64,000 nucleotides of DNA from assembly GCF_021379005.1 (NCBI RefSeq), contig NZ_CP075171.1, positions 1,550,001-1,614,000 of the forward strand, written 5' to 3'. Source of the DNA: Leptodesmis sichuanensis A121 (lineage in GTDB: Bacteria; Cyanobacteriota; Cyanobacteriia; Leptolyngbyales; Leptolyngbyaceae). This document shows positions 1-10,171 of this stretch, in pieces. Within the stretch, counting starts at the first letter, position 1. The number at the start of each line of letters is the position of its first letter. A program made the translations under genes and the position numbers. A model generated the notes under the pieces. The model saw only the letters and a list, made by a program, of their open reading frames with translations. It was not told where the DNA came from and did not search any database.

Positions 1-851
1 ATATCAATTTCTTGCAACGTTTCAATGTGTTCTGACACAAAGCTAATCGGCACTACTACGAGGTCTTTGACACCCTGTTCAGCCAGTTCCTTAAGTGCAT
101 CATCGGTATAAGGCCGTAACCATTCCACTGGCCCTACTCGACTCTGATAAGCCAGGGTATAGGCATTAGGCCGATTCAAGGTTTGCATGATCAGGTGGGT
201 GCAGGCTTCAATTTCTCGTTGATAAGGGTCGCCTGCTTCTTCCACGTAACTTACAGGAACGCCATGGGCACTGAAGAAAATGTGTACTTCGTTGGGATTG
301 GGAAATTGATCCAGTTCCTGAGCAATCAGGTCAGCCATTGCCTGCAAATAGCCAGGGCGGTCATACCAGGAGGGAATCACAGTATAGTCAATCGGCGTGA
401 GATTGGGATCGGATTCCCAAATTTGTTGCAGCAGCCGGAAACTAGACCCACTGGTGCTGATGGAAAACTGGGGATAGAGGGGCAGCACCACTAAGCGCTC
501 AATCCGATCGCGTTTAATTCGAGCCACAGCCTCTTCCGTAAAAGGATGCCAGTAGCGCATACCCACATAAACTGTGGCATCCTGCCCCTGTTGCTGTAGC
601 TGATCTTGCAAAGCCTGGGCCTGTTCTTCCGTGATCCGCCGCAGGGGAGAGCCGCCACCAATTTGCCTGTAGTTCTCCTGCGATCGCTTGGCCCGTGACG
701 TGGAAATTAACCAGGCTAAGGGGCGCTGCAGCCAGGGAAACGGCAGCCGAATAATTTCAGGGTCAGAGAATAAGTTAAACAGAAAAGGACGGACATCTTC
801 CAGTCGATCCGGCCCACCTAAATTGAGTAATAAAACGCCAACTCGACCCAT
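1..851 (-). CDS. hemH: Ferrochelatase, 3' end beyond window
   Basis: Ferrochelatase inserts Fe2+ into protoporphyrin IX in the last step of heme synthesis. The minus-strand reading starts with [20 protein letters not shown], the family's N-terminal signature, from an ATG at 851. It continues without a stop to the window edge, including the [19 protein letters not shown] stretch that carries the catalytic His. About 283 residues are present. Cyanobacterial enzymes often have a C-terminal extension with a chlorophyll-binding-like helix, which would lie outside. hemL and hemJ are also in this window but far apart, so the heme genes are not an operon here. Confidence 0.95.
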   Translation of the reverse strand, partial: MGRVGVLLLNLGGPDRLEDVRPFLFNLFSDPEIIRLPFPWLQRPLAWLISTSRAKRSQENYRQIGGGSPLRRITEEQAQALQDQLQQQGQDATVYVGMRYWHPFTEEAVARIKRDRIERLVVLPLYPQFSISTSGSSFRLLQQIWESDPNLTPIDYTVIPSWYDRPGYLQAMADLIAQELDQFPNPNEVHIFFSAHGVPVSYVEEAGDPYQREIEACTHLIMQTLNRPNAYTLAYQSRVGPVEWLRPYTDDALKELAEQGVKDLVVVPISFVSEHIETLQEID

Positions 852-1014
852 AACGGCAGCAGGTTTCCCATTTCTAAGCTTTGTAAATTAGTTTAACAGT
901 ACTCGCTAAGTCAGGCGCAGAGCCAGTGAATAAATACCTAATGGACTCTGAACAAAATAATTTCTGGCAGAAATTTCTGGCAGATAAATGGAGCAGAAGG
1001 TAGATGGTAGTCTG

Positions 1015-1275
1015 TCACGATTTCTCTAACCGAACTACATACCACTGCAAAAACGTTCCCGGCCCCATATCCAGTTCACAGGAGGTATCCAGCAGATACT
1101 CAGCCTGTTCCGCTAGGGAGGAGAACCGTTGCAGATCGCGGGGCAAATCGTTCTGTTGCTGGCTTAAGACAGTTGCCAATTTTTCTAAAAGTTCCGATCG
1201 GGTAAGAAATTGCTCTGCTTGATCTGGCTCTAACAGGACGAAAGTATCGCTTTCATATAATCTCGGGTCGGGCAT
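1015..1275 (-). CDS. CRR7-type protein (NDH-1 related)
   Basis: An 86-residue soluble protein with no signal peptide or membrane span. Its pattern (DLPRDLQ, then AEQAEYLLDTSCELD, then FLQWYVVRLEK at the C terminus) matches my recollection of the chlororespiratory reduction 7 (CRR7) family shared by cyanobacteria and chloroplasts. In plants CRR7 is needed for the photosynthetic NDH complex. The size fits the family. It lies upstream of hemH on the same strand with a 163-bp gap, so co-transcription is possible. The family call rests on sequence memory only. Confidence 0.7.
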   Translation of the reverse strand: MPDPRLYESDTFVLLEPDQAEQFLTRSELLEKLATVLSQQQNDLPRDLQRFSSLAEQAEYLLDTSCELDMGPGTFLQWYVVRLEKS

Positions 1276-1586
1276 AGACGGACTCTTTCTGACCTATTTT
1301 CCCTTCCTATTTTGGCAGGTTTAGTCCCTAACGAGTGCTCCAGGAAGTAATGATCCTCTGGCAATCATGGCCCTGGATTTCTTGGTAAGTCAAAAAAATA
1401 AGGTGCAGTTTCTCAATGTGCGAATATGATGAATTTAGCCTGTTGATTTATGCAGAGCGAAACACGGGAATTACAGTTTTATTGCTTCTGATTTTTTTGG
1501 AACATTCTGGGCAATTCTTGCGCCATGAGTTCTAGGGATACCAACGAGTACACCCAGTAAGTGAAGAGTGATTGAGGGCTAACCAA
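1276..1586. other. Divergent intergenic region
   Basis: About 310 bp between crr7 (minus) and the outer-membrane-like gene (plus), so it should hold both promoters. It is AT-rich around 1380-1500. No RNA gene, repeat or clear operator was recognised. Confidence 0.6.
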
Positions 1587-2399
1587 ATGCGATTCTCCCT
1601 AAACAAACCATCTGCGATCGCGACCATTTCTCTGCTGGCGATCGCCCCATCTGTCCTTCTCGCAGGAAGCCGTGCTACCGCCCAGATGGATCCCTATATG
1701 CAAGCTCCTGCCCCAGTTTCCAGTAGCGGCGATCCTACCTACCAAACGTCCAGTACGCCGTTTCCGGGATCCAGTGAGTCCTATGAAATGCCTGCTAGTT
1801 CTGCTAGCGCAGATCCCTGTGTTTCGCCTACCGCCGCGAATGATCCCCAGGTGCGGGCATATTTGCGAGAAAGAGGAGTATGTCCTTCACCTTCCCCTGG
1901 GGAGCTACCTCCTGCAAGTGTGACACCGCCCGGTGAGGGAGTAGTTGTAGTTGAAACACGCCCGATGGGGTTTGGAGGAGCTTACGTAGGAGCGGGGATT
2001 GCTGCAGGGGTAACAAATGGTGGGCAGCAGGGAACTTCTGCACTGTTTGGCGGTAACATTCAGGGCCGGATTGCTCCGTTTGAAGATGTCCCTATTTCCG
2101 CGCGAGCAGCAATTCTGTTTGGCCCCAACAATTCTGCCATCATGCCCATGCTGACCTATGATATTCCCGTTGCCGTCAATACCAATGTTTACATTGGTGG
2201 AGGCTATTCCTTTGTAGAGAAAAATGGTCAACCAACTCCCATTGGCAACAAGAGTTCTGCAGTAGTGGTAGTGGGGGCAGAATCCAGTGTTACCAGAGAT
2301 ATTGTGCTGTATGGAGATGCCAAGCTAGGAATTCAGCCCTACTACAATACGTCAGCCAGTAGCCTCAGTTTGCAGGCGGGTATGGGCTATCGGTTTTAA
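1587..2399 (+). CDS. Exported protein, possible outer-membrane barrel
   Basis: About 270 residues. I chose the ATG at 1587; a GTG at 1572 would add five residues. The N terminus is a signal peptide (basic start, hydrophobic SLLAIAPSVLLAGS, cleavage near ATAQ). A Pro/Ser-rich linker follows (about 20-120). The C-terminal half (about 130-270) has alternating Gly/aromatic strands such as YVGAGIAAGV and VYIGGGYSFVEKN and ends in GMGYRF. A terminal aromatic residue is typical of outer-membrane beta-barrels. No named family recognised. The barrel interpretation is inference. Confidence 0.75.
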   Translation: MRFSLNKPSAIATISLLAIAPSVLLAGSRATAQMDPYMQAPAPVSSSGDPTYQTSSTPFPGSSESYEMPASSASADPCVSPTAANDPQVRAYLRERGVCPSPSPGELPPASVTPPGEGVVVVETRPMGFGGAYVGAGIAAGVTNGGQQGTSALFGGNIQGRIAPFEDVPISARAAILFGPNNSAIMPMLTYDIPVAVNTNVYIGGGYSFVEKNGQPTPIGNKSSAVVVVGAESSVTRDIVLYGDAKLGIQPYYNTSASSLSLQAGMGYRF

Positions 2400-2403
2400 G
2401 CAA

Positions 2404-2434
2404 GCATAGCAATGGGCAATGCCCATCGCTATGC
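2404..2434. terminator. Strong hairpin between convergent genes
   Basis: GCATAGC, one unpaired base, ATGGGCA and then the matching ATGCCCAT and GCTATGC form a long near-perfect stem just after the stop at 2399. A T-rich stretch follows on the plus strand (ending ccttttt at 2446). It lies between the convergent exported-protein and accC genes, so it probably ends the plus-strand transcript and may act on both. Confidence 0.65.
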
Positions 2435-2436
2435 CC

Positions 2437-3792
2437 TCATTCCTTTTTAGCCATCATCACCTGCTCTACAAAGTTGGTATAGATATCTCCTTGCTGAAAT
2501 TCTGGGGTGTCCAGGATACGTTGGTGGAAGCCAATTGTTGTTGGTAAGCCCGTGATGGCACATTCTCGTAAAGCACGGCGCATCCGACGAATGGCAGCAG
2601 GACGATCGCGCCCCCAGACAATCAGTTTGCCAATTAGTGAATCGTAGTAAGGCGGGATTTCATAGTCAGTATAGACGTGGGAATCCATCCGCACTCCTGG
2701 CCCACTGGCAGGCAGATAGCCACTGATCCGGCCAGGGTGGGGACGAAAATTTTGATCTGGGTCTTCCGCATTAATCCGGCATTCGATCGCGTGTCCCTGA
2801 AGTACCACGTCATCCTGCGACAGACTCAGCCGTTCTCCTTGAGCAATCCGAATTTGTTCGGCAATCAGATCCAGTCCCGTGATCATTTCTGTTACTGGAT
2901 GTTCCACCTGGATCCGAGTATTCATTTCCATAAAATAAAATTCACCCGATTGATCCAGCAGGAATTCAACCGTACCCGCTCCTTCGTAGTTAATAGCTTT
3001 GGCCGCCAGCACCGCCGCCTGCCCCATTTTGAAGCGTAATTCCGGGGTAAGAGCCGTACTGGGGGCTTCTTCCAGCAACTTTTGGTGACGACGCTGGATC
3101 GAACATTCCCGTTCTCCCAGGTGGATCACATTCCCATAGCTATCGGCCAGCACCTGAAATTCGATGTGACGCGGTTTCTGGACAAACTTTTCCATATACA
3201 CGCCAGGATTACCAAAGGCAGCTTCTGCTTCTCCCTGAGCCGCCGCAAATAAGGGGCCAAGTTCGCTATCGTCCTTCACCAGGCGCATTCCTCGACCACC
3301 CCCACCAGCTGTAGCTTTGATCAGAACCGGGTAGCCAATTTTACGAGCCACCGCCCGCGCTTCTGCTTCATCCAGGAGCAATCCCCGACTGCCGGGAACC
3401 GTTGGCACGCCTACAGCCTCCATCGTTTTCTTAGCCGTAGATTTGTCTCCCATCGCCCGAATCGCCTCTGGAGATGGTCCAATGAAGACAATCTGGTGAT
3501 CGGCACAGATTTCAGCGAAGCGAGCATTTTCTGCCAGAAAGCCATAGCCGGGATGGATGGCAGTCGCATTCCGGGTCAACGCCGCTGCAATAATATTGGG
3601 AATGTTGAGATAGCTTTTGCTGCTGGCCGGGTCGCCAATGCATACGGCTTCATCTGCCAACTGCACATGCAAGGAGTGACGATCGATCGTAGAGTGTACA
3701 GCGACCGTCGCAATTCCTAGTTCCTCACAGGTGCGGAGAATCCGCAAAGCAATTTCTCCCCGGTTAGCAATTAGTATCTTAGAAAACTGCAT
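2437..3792 (-). CDS. accC: Acetyl-CoA carboxylase, biotin carboxylase subunit
   Basis: 451 residues, full length for AccC, which carboxylates biotin on the BCCP carrier using ATP and bicarbonate in the first step of fatty-acid synthesis. The start [18 protein letters not shown] is the classic N terminus. The ATP-grasp glycine loop ([11 protein letters not shown], about residues 159-169) and the [13 protein letters not shown] active-site segment are intact. The gene stands alone, without accB beside it, as is common in cyanobacteria. Confidence 0.97.
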   Translation of the reverse strand: MQFSKILIANRGEIALRILRTCEELGIATVAVHSTIDRHSLHVQLADEAVCIGDPASSKSYLNIPNIIAAALTRNATAIHPGYGFLAENARFAEICADHQIVFIGPSPEAIRAMGDKSTAKKTMEAVGVPTVPGSRGLLLDEAEARAVARKIGYPVLIKATAGGGGRGMRLVKDDSELGPLFAAAQGEAEAAFGNPGVYMEKFVQKPRHIEFQVLADSYGNVIHLGERECSIQRRHQKLLEEAPSTALTPELRFKMGQAAVLAAKAINYEGAGTVEFLLDQSGEFYFMEMNTRIQVEHPVTEMITGLDLIAEQIRIAQGERLSLSQDDVVLQGHAIECRINAEDPDQNFRPHPGRISGYLPASGPGVRMDSHVYTDYEIPPYYDSLIGKLIVWGRDRPAAIRRMRRALRECAITGLPTTIGFHQRILDTPEFQQGDIYTNFVEQVMMAKKE

Positions 3793-3950
3793 TTCTGGTA
3801 GTTGATTCGGTAATCAGTAGGATAGACGGTTCTGGCAGCACCCTGGAAGTAATTTTCTGGGGAATTTAGTGTAGGTGAGTGGTAGCGACACTTCGGCAAA
3901 CCATCGGTACGAAAGGAGGAGGAGAGGGTGGAAGGATAAGTCCTGTTCCA

Positions 3951-4685
3951 TCATCTCACTTGAGTACCGTTTATGCGTTCAGTGGGACTGCATTCGCACC
4001 CATTTCTGAGTTGCTGCATGATGGGGGTAGCTAGTCCGGCCCAGAGAGGGGTATTAACATTTGCCACTCGCAGTCCATCCGCTGTCCAGGAGTTACAGGT
4101 TTTCAGAATGGAGTAGGAACCGATCGCGGCGTAAAAACTGCTGTCCCGATCCTGGCCACTGCCAAGACGCTGTTTATGGCCATCTGCCCCCACCTGAAAG
4201 GTACTGTTAATAAAGTTCATCAGAGCCAAAAAATCCGTTTTCCCCAGTCGCAGACATTTGAGTTGCTCATTGGGGTAATGGGGAACTTGAGGATGACCTT
4301 TGACAAAAATGGCAGAGTCGTTGCGCCAATAGAAGAGGGCACGCAGCGCCTCGGTGGGATTGACCTGATCCCAGGAAGGGGTTTCCATATAAAACCGACG
4401 ATCGCCCCAGCCAAACTGAAGATAGCGGTAAGAGGCTGCAGGAGTCTTCCCTATGGCTTCCAGGTTGAGGTGCTCTTGCCAGCGATAGGCTGCCGTCTCA
4501 ACCGGAACGATGAAATTGGTATGGAAGCCATCGCTGGTCAGATAAATAGTGAACTCGCAAGGTTCAGTTTGAGAGAAAAACCACTTGCGGGGAGTCACGG
4601 CTGCGATCGCCAGCAAGGCTCCCCCCGCCACAACCCCACCTACCAGACCAAGGCAGATTTTGCTCATAGCCCATTTCATCAGCAT
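3951..4685 (-). CDS. DUF2459 (TIGR02117-type) membrane-anchored protein
   Basis: 244 residues with one N-terminal membrane span (about 10-30: LGLVGGVVAGGALLAIAAVT). The rest is a soluble domain with conserved stretches DGFHTNFIVPV, LQFGWGDRRFYMETPSW and CNSWTADGL, which I associate with DUF2459. Function unknown. The invariant Cys/His/Asn-type residues suggest a hydrolase-like fold, but that is inference. It lies upstream of accC on the same strand with a 158-bp gap. Confidence 0.75.
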   Translation of the reverse strand: MLMKWAMSKICLGLVGGVVAGGALLAIAAVTPRKWFFSQTEPCEFTIYLTSDGFHTNFIVPVETAAYRWQEHLNLEAIGKTPAASYRYLQFGWGDRRFYMETPSWDQVNPTEALRALFYWRNDSAIFVKGHPQVPHYPNEQLKCLRLGKTDFLALMNFINSTFQVGADGHKQRLGSGQDRDSSFYAAIGSYSILKTCNSWTADGLRVANVNTPLWAGLATPIMQQLRNGCECSPTERINGTQVR

Positions 4686-4863
4686 TCACCATCCCCAATC
4701 CCTGACCCCCAATCTTCACTTCCCAACCAACGCAGCTAACAAGCAATGTAAAACAACTTTACAGCGTATGGGTTTGCTGAACCGGAAGCCGCTTGCTTTT
4801 CAAATTTGGACGTACTATTAATCTACGCTGACAGCCTGACGTATTAGGGCACCTGCTTCGATT

Positions 4864-6255
4864 ATGCTGAACCCCTGGTTGATTCTGGCATCCCTCGCCT
4901 TTGCCGTAAGCTTTGGCGTTAGTTTGCTGATGGCCCAAGCAATGGGAGGAGCGTTAATTGCTGGATCGATGGCGGCTCTCACCGCTTTGGTGACTACAGG
5001 AGCCGTCAACTGGTATCGCAATCATGGTATGGATGCCAGAGCGATCGCCCTGAAGCAACAAATTCGGCTATTACAGCGACAACGGGCCAATGAACACCAG
5101 GCAATGCTGGAAATGTCTGCTGAACGAGAGCGAGTAGCCCAGGCCCTGAACTCCATGCAGACTCAACTCCGCCAGTATCAACTACCGGGTACCGTGCCCC
5201 AGTCGCAGAAAGTCTTCAGTTGGAATTTGTCTGCCAATGCACCTGAAGTTGCGATCGCGGCTCCCCACCCCTCTGCATCGTCTGCCTATGAAGCCGCTGA
5301 GGATGACCTGAATCAATTTTTGCTAGAAGCCGCAGCCACCAAGCAAAAGATTATTGCCAGCCTGAATCACCTGCAAGCGGAACTCAGCCAACTTAATACC
5401 CAAATTACAGACCATCGCCAGGTGCGGGATCATCTGGGCCAGGAGATTAAAAGCCTGACACAGCAGAAGCAACACCTGACCGCATCGGCTCAACAGCTGC
5501 AGGCCGAGATGGAGGAACTGGAACGGTGCCGGGGAGAACTGGATCAATACATTTCCTATGTGGAAGCGAAAAAGCAGGAGCTAGAAGCAGGTTCCAATCC
5601 TCTGCAGCAGGCACTAAAACAACTCCAGGAACAGGTGACAGCCTTGCAAGCGGAACTGCGTCAGTTGGAGAGCCAGGTCACGACTCGCCGCCAAGACAAG
5701 GAGACTCTGGAGCATCAGATCAAAGACCGCCGCCAGGAAAAGGAATCCCTGGAAAAACAGATCGCCCAATTGCAGGCCCAGAAATCCTCATTGCCGCATC
5801 AAGTGAATCAGGCTGAAGCGGCGGGGGGATCCGACTCCCAGCGATCCAGTAAATCTGCAACTCACAGCCAGGAGACGAGCACGGGCAATGGCAAATCTTC
5901 TGCCTCGATCGCCAAAACTGCCAATCCGGCCCTCCAGCGTCCCTCCACATCTAACAGTGGTGAAAACCCGGCAGATGCATTACCGGATCGCTGGACTGAA
6001 TTTATGGTGCAGTTGTCAGACTATGAGTTACAGATTTTGAGAGCGATCGCCCTGGAAAGTAATCCCCTGAGAATTCTCAACCGGATTGCCGAAGATAACT
6101 TCACGACCGTCGATGAGTTAGTAGAGTCAATCAACCAGCGATCGCAGGAGATTATTGGCGATCGTGTGATCAAATCCAGATCAGGATTTGGCCCACCCAC
6201 TCTCTTTCGCGAGCACCAAAAAACCATCAAAAAGCTGATTGAGACTTACGAGTAA
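4864..6255 (+). CDS. Coiled-coil membrane protein with TerB-C-like tail
   Basis: 463 residues. Two hydrophobic segments at the N terminus (about 3-23 and 27-50) are followed by a long coiled coil (about 60-320) rich in Gln, Glu and Leu, with repeats such as KQHLTASAQQLQAEMEELE. A Ser/Asn-rich linker follows. The C-terminal 85 residues form a folded domain (IHDRVIKS-like pattern IGDRVIKSRSG, then LFREHQKTIKKLIE) that resembles the TerB C-terminal domain seen on cyanobacterial proteins. Role unknown; a scaffolding or envelope function is a guess. Confidence 0.7.
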   Translation: MLNPWLILASLAFAVSFGVSLLMAQAMGGALIAGSMAALTALVTTGAVNWYRNHGMDARAIALKQQIRLLQRQRANEHQAMLEMSAERERVAQALNSMQTQLRQYQLPGTVPQSQKVFSWNLSANAPEVAIAAPHPSASSAYEAAEDDLNQFLLEAAATKQKIIASLNHLQAELSQLNTQITDHRQVRDHLGQEIKSLTQQKQHLTASAQQLQAEMEELERCRGELDQYISYVEAKKQELEAGSNPLQQALKQLQEQVTALQAELRQLESQVTTRRQDKETLEHQIKDRRQEKESLEKQIAQLQAQKSSLPHQVNQAEAAGGSDSQRSSKSATHSQETSTGNGKSSASIAKTANPALQRPSTSNSGENPADALPDRWTEFMVQLSDYELQILRAIALESNPLRILNRIAEDNFTTVDELVESINQRSQEIIGDRVIKSRSGFGPPTLFREHQKTIKKLIETYE

Positions 6256-6266
6256 AATGGCCAGTT

Positions 6267-6776
6267 CTAAATTCTGCCGCGATCGCGTTGCAAGTCATAA
6301 ATGACCTTCTCCAGATACCAGTCAGGAAATTTGCCGGGATGTCTGAAGCTGGCTTGTTGAATCAAACGTTCTGCCGCCTGCTGATCTTCATGCAATAGCA
6401 GCAATAGTTTTCGCTGCAAGGAACGATTCGTCTGATGCAGATAACTGATGGTTCGTGACTGCCCCAGAGATGACTTCGCCGTTCCAGATTGGGTAGCAGG
6501 TTTGGATCCCTGATGCTTTCTCGCCGCATGAATCCCCCATCCCAGAGCCGCACCACCACCCAAAGCTAATGCGATCGTCGCGGCTGAGTCCGTTACTGGG
6601 TTTGCCTCCGTCACTTCCGATGCGGTGCCATTAAATTCGTCCAGTTGCATCCCATGCGAGCTTCTGGATGGAATGGCCGCAACCATCATGGAAGCGGCCA
6701 CCAGGCCACCCGCGATCGCACTCATCCACAGCGACGCTTTCATCCCAGACTTAGAAAAGAAACTAGAAGCAGACAT
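6267..6776 (-). CDS. Hypothetical membrane protein
   Basis: 169 residues from the ATG at 6776 (MSASSFFSKSGMKASLWM). An earlier start at 6881 is possible but adds an unlikely leader. There is a hydrophobic N-terminal helix (about 15-33) and a second Ala/Gly-rich one (about 60-80), then a basic region and a C-terminal helical part with AERLIQQASFRHPGKFPDWY. The last segment looks like a conserved helical motif, but I do not recognise the family. It converges with the coiled-coil gene, whose stop is 11 bp away. Confidence 0.6.
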   Translation of the reverse strand: MSASSFFSKSGMKASLWMSAIAGGLVAASMMVAAIPSRSSHGMQLDEFNGTASEVTEANPVTDSAATIALALGGGAALGWGIHAARKHQGSKPATQSGTAKSSLGQSRTISYLHQTNRSLQRKLLLLLHEDQQAAERLIQQASFRHPGKFPDWYLEKVIYDLQRDRGRI

Positions 6777-6983
6777 CAATGTGTATTCCAAACTCAATGA
6801 AAAGATGCCAACACTCTTATATTGACAGTTGCGTGTGACGATCGTGTTACAACCATTTGAGTTTTGTGGCTTTTGGGTCAATCCACTACAACCTTGTCAG
6901 TTCAGGGGCGGAGTGATCAAATTCTGACCTGAGCAACCAGATATGTTACGTTGGTGGCCAGCTTATTACGTTTTCAGATACAA

Positions 6984-8570
6984 ATGACAGAAACTGCCCT
7001 CCCCACCCTGATTCAACAGATGTTGCGACCGGACTTTTATCCCCATCCGGTGACTGAACCCATCCAATTGATTCAAACCCATGTATCCTACATTTTGCTC
7101 ACGGGTGACTATGCCTATAAGGTAAAAAAGCCCGTCAATTTTGGGTTCCTTGATTTTTCTACCCTGGAGAAGCGGGAGCATTTTTGCCAGGAAGAACTGC
7201 GGCTGAACCAGCGGGGAGCGGCCCATCTGTATCTCCAGGTCATTCCCATTACCCAGAGTGGCGAAACCTTTCACCTGAATGGGACAGAAACACCCATAGA
7301 GTATACGGTACAAATGCAGCAGTTTCCCGCAGGTAGCTTATTCAGTGATTTATTTGATCAGGGTCAATTAACAGAGGAGTTACTGGAACGGTTGGCCAGA
7401 GAATTAGCCCGCTTCCATGAGAAAGGCGCTACGAATGAGTACATTCGCACGTTTGGGGAGGTCGCTCAAATTCGGCAGGCGATCGACGAGAACTATGACC
7501 AGACCCAAAAATATATTGGCGGGCCACAAACCCAGCAACAGTTTGACGAAACCCGGCAGTACACCGATCGCCTGTTTGCCGAACACGCCGATTTGTTTGC
7601 TCAACGAGTGGCCCAAAATAAGATCCGGGAATGCCACGGGGATGTCCATCTTCGCAACATTGCTCTCTGGCAGGATGAAATTCTGCTGTTTGACTGCATT
7701 GAGTTCAACGAGCTGTTCCGCTTTGTCGATACGATGTTCGACATTGCCTACATCATCATGGATCTGGATGCCCGCAATCGTCCGGATCTCAGCAATCGTT
7801 TTCTGAACGCCTACCTGGAACAAACCGGAGACTGGGAAGGCTTACAGGTTTTGCCCCTCTATCTCAGTCGTCAGTCCTATGTACGGGCCAAAGTCCTTTC
7901 CTTCCTGCTGGATGATCCCTCGATCCCGGAGGCGGCCAAACAGGAAGCCAAAGACACGGCCAGCCGTTATTACCGTTTGGCCTGGGAATACACGCGATCG
8001 CCCCTGGGAACTGCCAGCGAAGCCCATCAAGGCCAGATTTATCTGATGGCTGGCCTTTCCGGTTCCGGCAAAAGTACCGTAGCCCGTCGGTTAGCCAGTC
8101 AAATCAGTGCCATTCACCTGCGCTCTGACGCGGTGCGCAAACACCTGGCCGGGATTCCCCTGGACACAGCGGGAGGGGATGATCTTTATACCTCGGAAAT
8201 GACTGAAAAAACCTACGATCGCCTGCTGCAACTGGGCATCCTGCTGGCCACTCAAGACTACCCCGTAATTCTGGATGCCAAGTACGATCGTCAGGCACTC
8301 CGTCAAGCCGTGATTGAGGCCATTCATCAGGCAAATGCCAGCCATCCTGCTCATCCCCTTTCCCTGCACATCCTGCATTGCGATGCACCGCTAGAGGTGC
8401 GGCAGCAACGCTTACAACACCGACAAGGCGACGTTTCAGATGCCACTGTGGACCTGCTTCCAAAACAGCACCTGGAACCCTTTACAGCCAGCGAATCTCC
8501 CTATGTGCAAACGTTGGACACAACTCAAGCTGTAGATACCCAACTGGCAACCGTGCTTCAGGATGGATAG
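6984..8570 (+). CDS. Phosphotransferase-like plus P-loop kinase fusion
   Basis: 528 residues from ATG 6984; upstream TTG/GTG codons are less likely. The N-terminal domain (about 1-330) is aminoglycoside-phosphotransferase-like: HGDVHLRNIALW holds the catalytic Asp/Asn and LFDCIEFNELFRFVDTMFD the metal Asp. The C-terminal domain (about 350-525) has a Walker A motif, GLSGSGKST, and resembles gluconate/zeta-type kinases (COG2187 plus COG0645 architecture). Substrate unknown. Such two-domain proteins occur widely in bacteria. No obvious operon partner. Confidence 0.85.
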   Translation: MTETALPTLIQQMLRPDFYPHPVTEPIQLIQTHVSYILLTGDYAYKVKKPVNFGFLDFSTLEKREHFCQEELRLNQRGAAHLYLQVIPITQSGETFHLNGTETPIEYTVQMQQFPAGSLFSDLFDQGQLTEELLERLARELARFHEKGATNEYIRTFGEVAQIRQAIDENYDQTQKYIGGPQTQQQFDETRQYTDRLFAEHADLFAQRVAQNKIRECHGDVHLRNIALWQDEILLFDCIEFNELFRFVDTMFDIAYIIMDLDARNRPDLSNRFLNAYLEQTGDWEGLQVLPLYLSRQSYVRAKVLSFLLDDPSIPEAAKQEAKDTASRYYRLAWEYTRSPLGTASEAHQGQIYLMAGLSGSGKSTVARRLASQISAIHLRSDAVRKHLAGIPLDTAGGDDLYTSEMTEKTYDRLLQLGILLATQDYPVILDAKYDRQALRQAVIEAIHQANASHPAHPLSLHILHCDAPLEVRQQRLQHRQGDVSDATVDLLPKQHLEPFTASESPYVQTLDTTQAVDTQLATVLQDG

Positions 8571-8660
8571 TGACAGCAAGGAGGGGGATGAGATGATGGG
8601 AGAGGGGGTGGGAGAACAGCTTAATTCATAATTCAAAACTCTTAACTCCTGACTCCCAAT

Positions 8661-9017
8661 ATGCCGCTTAAACCGAATTCCTCTGCTGGCGTTAATACTG
8701 GTTCTCGACTGCTGATCTTCTTTATGATTAGCTTTAAACTGCTGGGCTACTCTACATTCCTCAGTATCTGCCTGGGGGCGATCGCGGGCTTGGCGGGAGG
8801 CTTTACAGCCGCCTGGTGGAATGCCTCAGAGGATTTTCTCACAGATGAAGAGGAGGCCAAGCTTGAAGGTGAGCAGGAACCAGAGGCTCCTCCGTCTGCG
8901 GCATCTTCTACTCGTCGTCCGCGCTATGGGTTTGGGGTACGGCCAGCCCGTCAGGCTCGTCGTGAACGGGCATTCTTCTGGCCAGGATTTGGTTGGGTAT
9001 TCCGCCGGAAACGTTGA
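8661..9017 (+). CDS. Small hypothetical membrane protein
   Basis: 118 residues. A hydrophobic region at about 17-52 (RLLIFFMISFKLLG, then ICLGAIAGLAGGFTAAWW) probably forms one or two membrane helices. An acidic stretch (EDFLTDEEEAKLEGEQEPE) and a strongly basic C terminus (RPARQARRER, ending RRKR) follow. The opposite charges flanking the middle may set its topology. No family recognised. It precedes hisC by 44 bp on the same strand and may be co-transcribed. Confidence 0.65.
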   Translation: MPLKPNSSAGVNTGSRLLIFFMISFKLLGYSTFLSICLGAIAGLAGGFTAAWWNASEDFLTDEEEAKLEGEQEPEAPPSAASSTRRPRYGFGVRPARQARRERAFFWPGFGWVFRRKR

Positions 9018-9061
9018 GCAGGCATGGCATGATAGAGTCTCAGTTTCATTCCACACGGCCC

Positions 9062-10111
9062 ATGAGTCAGTACTTCCGTCCCAATATCAACGCCATGACG
9101 GGTTATGTTCCCGGAGAACAGCCCAAACCCGGTACGCAAATCATTAAGCTTAACACCAACGAAAATCCCTATCCGCCCTCCCCGAAAGCGATGGAGGTAC
9201 TGCGGCAGATTGATGCAGAATGGCTGCGGCGCTATCCCCATCCCTTTGCCAATGACTTTCGGCAGGCCGTCAGTGAAGTCTTAGAAGTCCCTTTGGATTG
9301 GGTAATCGTGGGCAACGGTAGTGATGAGTTACTGAGTGTGATCATCCGCTCCTGCACCGAACCAGGCCGCAAGGTGGTTTATCCCACCCCAACCTATGTC
9401 CTCTATCACACCCTGGCCGAAATGCAGCCTGCAGAGGTAATTGAAGTTCCCTATGGAGCAGACTATCAGTTGCCGATCGCCGAACTGGTTGCCGCTGCTG
9501 GGGCCGTGACATTCATTGCCTCACCCAATAGTCCGTCCTGTCAAACTGTCCCGATCGCGGAGTTGCGTCAATTAGCGGCTCAATTATCAGGAGTGCTAGT
9601 GGTGGATGAAGCCTATGTAGACTTTGCCGATGAAACTGCATTGCCGTTAGTACGAGAGTTTGATAACGTCATCATTACCCGTACCTTATCTAAAGGCTAT
9701 TCTCTGGCAGGGCTGCGGTTAGGTTTTGCGATCGCCCGGTCGACCTTACTCAGTGGTTTATTTAAGGTCAAAGACAGTTACAACATTGATGCGATCGCCT
9801 GTGCAGTTGGAGCCGCCGCCATGCGAGATCAGGCGTACAAAAATGAGTGTGCCGATCGCGTGAAAGCATCCCGTGCCAAGCTGATAGTCGATTTAAAGCA
9901 ACTGGGTTTTCAGGTACGGGAATCGCAAACCAATTTTCTGCTGGCTCAACCTCCTCAGGGTAATGCGGAAGAACTATATCTGGCCCTGAAAGAACGGGGA
10001 ATTCTGGTGCGCTACTTCAAGCAGCCTGGATTGCAGGACAAGTTGCGGATTACTGTAGGCACGGAGGAGCAAAATCAAAGCTTAATTGAGGCACTGATCC
10101 ACCTCCTGTAG
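9062..10111 (+). CDS. hisC: Histidinol-phosphate aminotransferase
   Basis: 349 residues from ATG 9062 (MSQYFRPNINAMTGYVPGEQ). A start at 8993 would overlap the upstream gene and lacks conservation. It is a class I/II PLP aminotransferase converting imidazole-acetol phosphate to histidinol phosphate. Visible motifs are the substrate loop NTNENPYPPSP, GNGSDELL, VVDEAYVDFAD, and SKGYSLAGLRLG with the PLP lysine. It stands alone, not in a his operon. Confidence 0.95.
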   Translation: MSQYFRPNINAMTGYVPGEQPKPGTQIIKLNTNENPYPPSPKAMEVLRQIDAEWLRRYPHPFANDFRQAVSEVLEVPLDWVIVGNGSDELLSVIIRSCTEPGRKVVYPTPTYVLYHTLAEMQPAEVIEVPYGADYQLPIAELVAAAGAVTFIASPNSPSCQTVPIAELRQLAAQLSGVLVVDEAYVDFADETALPLVREFDNVIITRTLSKGYSLAGLRLGFAIARSTLLSGLFKVKDSYNIDAIACAVGAAAMRDQAYKNECADRVKASRAKLIVDLKQLGFQVRESQTNFLLAQPPQGNAEELYLALKERGILVRYFKQPGLQDKLRITVGTEEQNQSLIEALIHLL

Positions 10112-10124
10112 GAAAACAGGAATT

Positions 10125-10151
10125 GATGCGTTAGTGCCAACATAACGCATC
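10125..10151. terminator. Hairpin after hisC
   Basis: GATGCGTTA and TAACGCATC form a perfect 9-bp stem with a 9-nt loop, 13 bp after the hisC stop and 20 bp before the next start. There is no T-run, so it may be an RNA-stability or partial-termination element rather than a classical terminator. Confidence 0.45.
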
Positions 10152-10171
10152 CCACGCAGAGGGGTGTAGCA

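Noticed and set aside
4176-4739. 187-codon plus-strand ORF
   Set aside because: Antisense shadow of the DUF2459 gene with no protein-like pattern.
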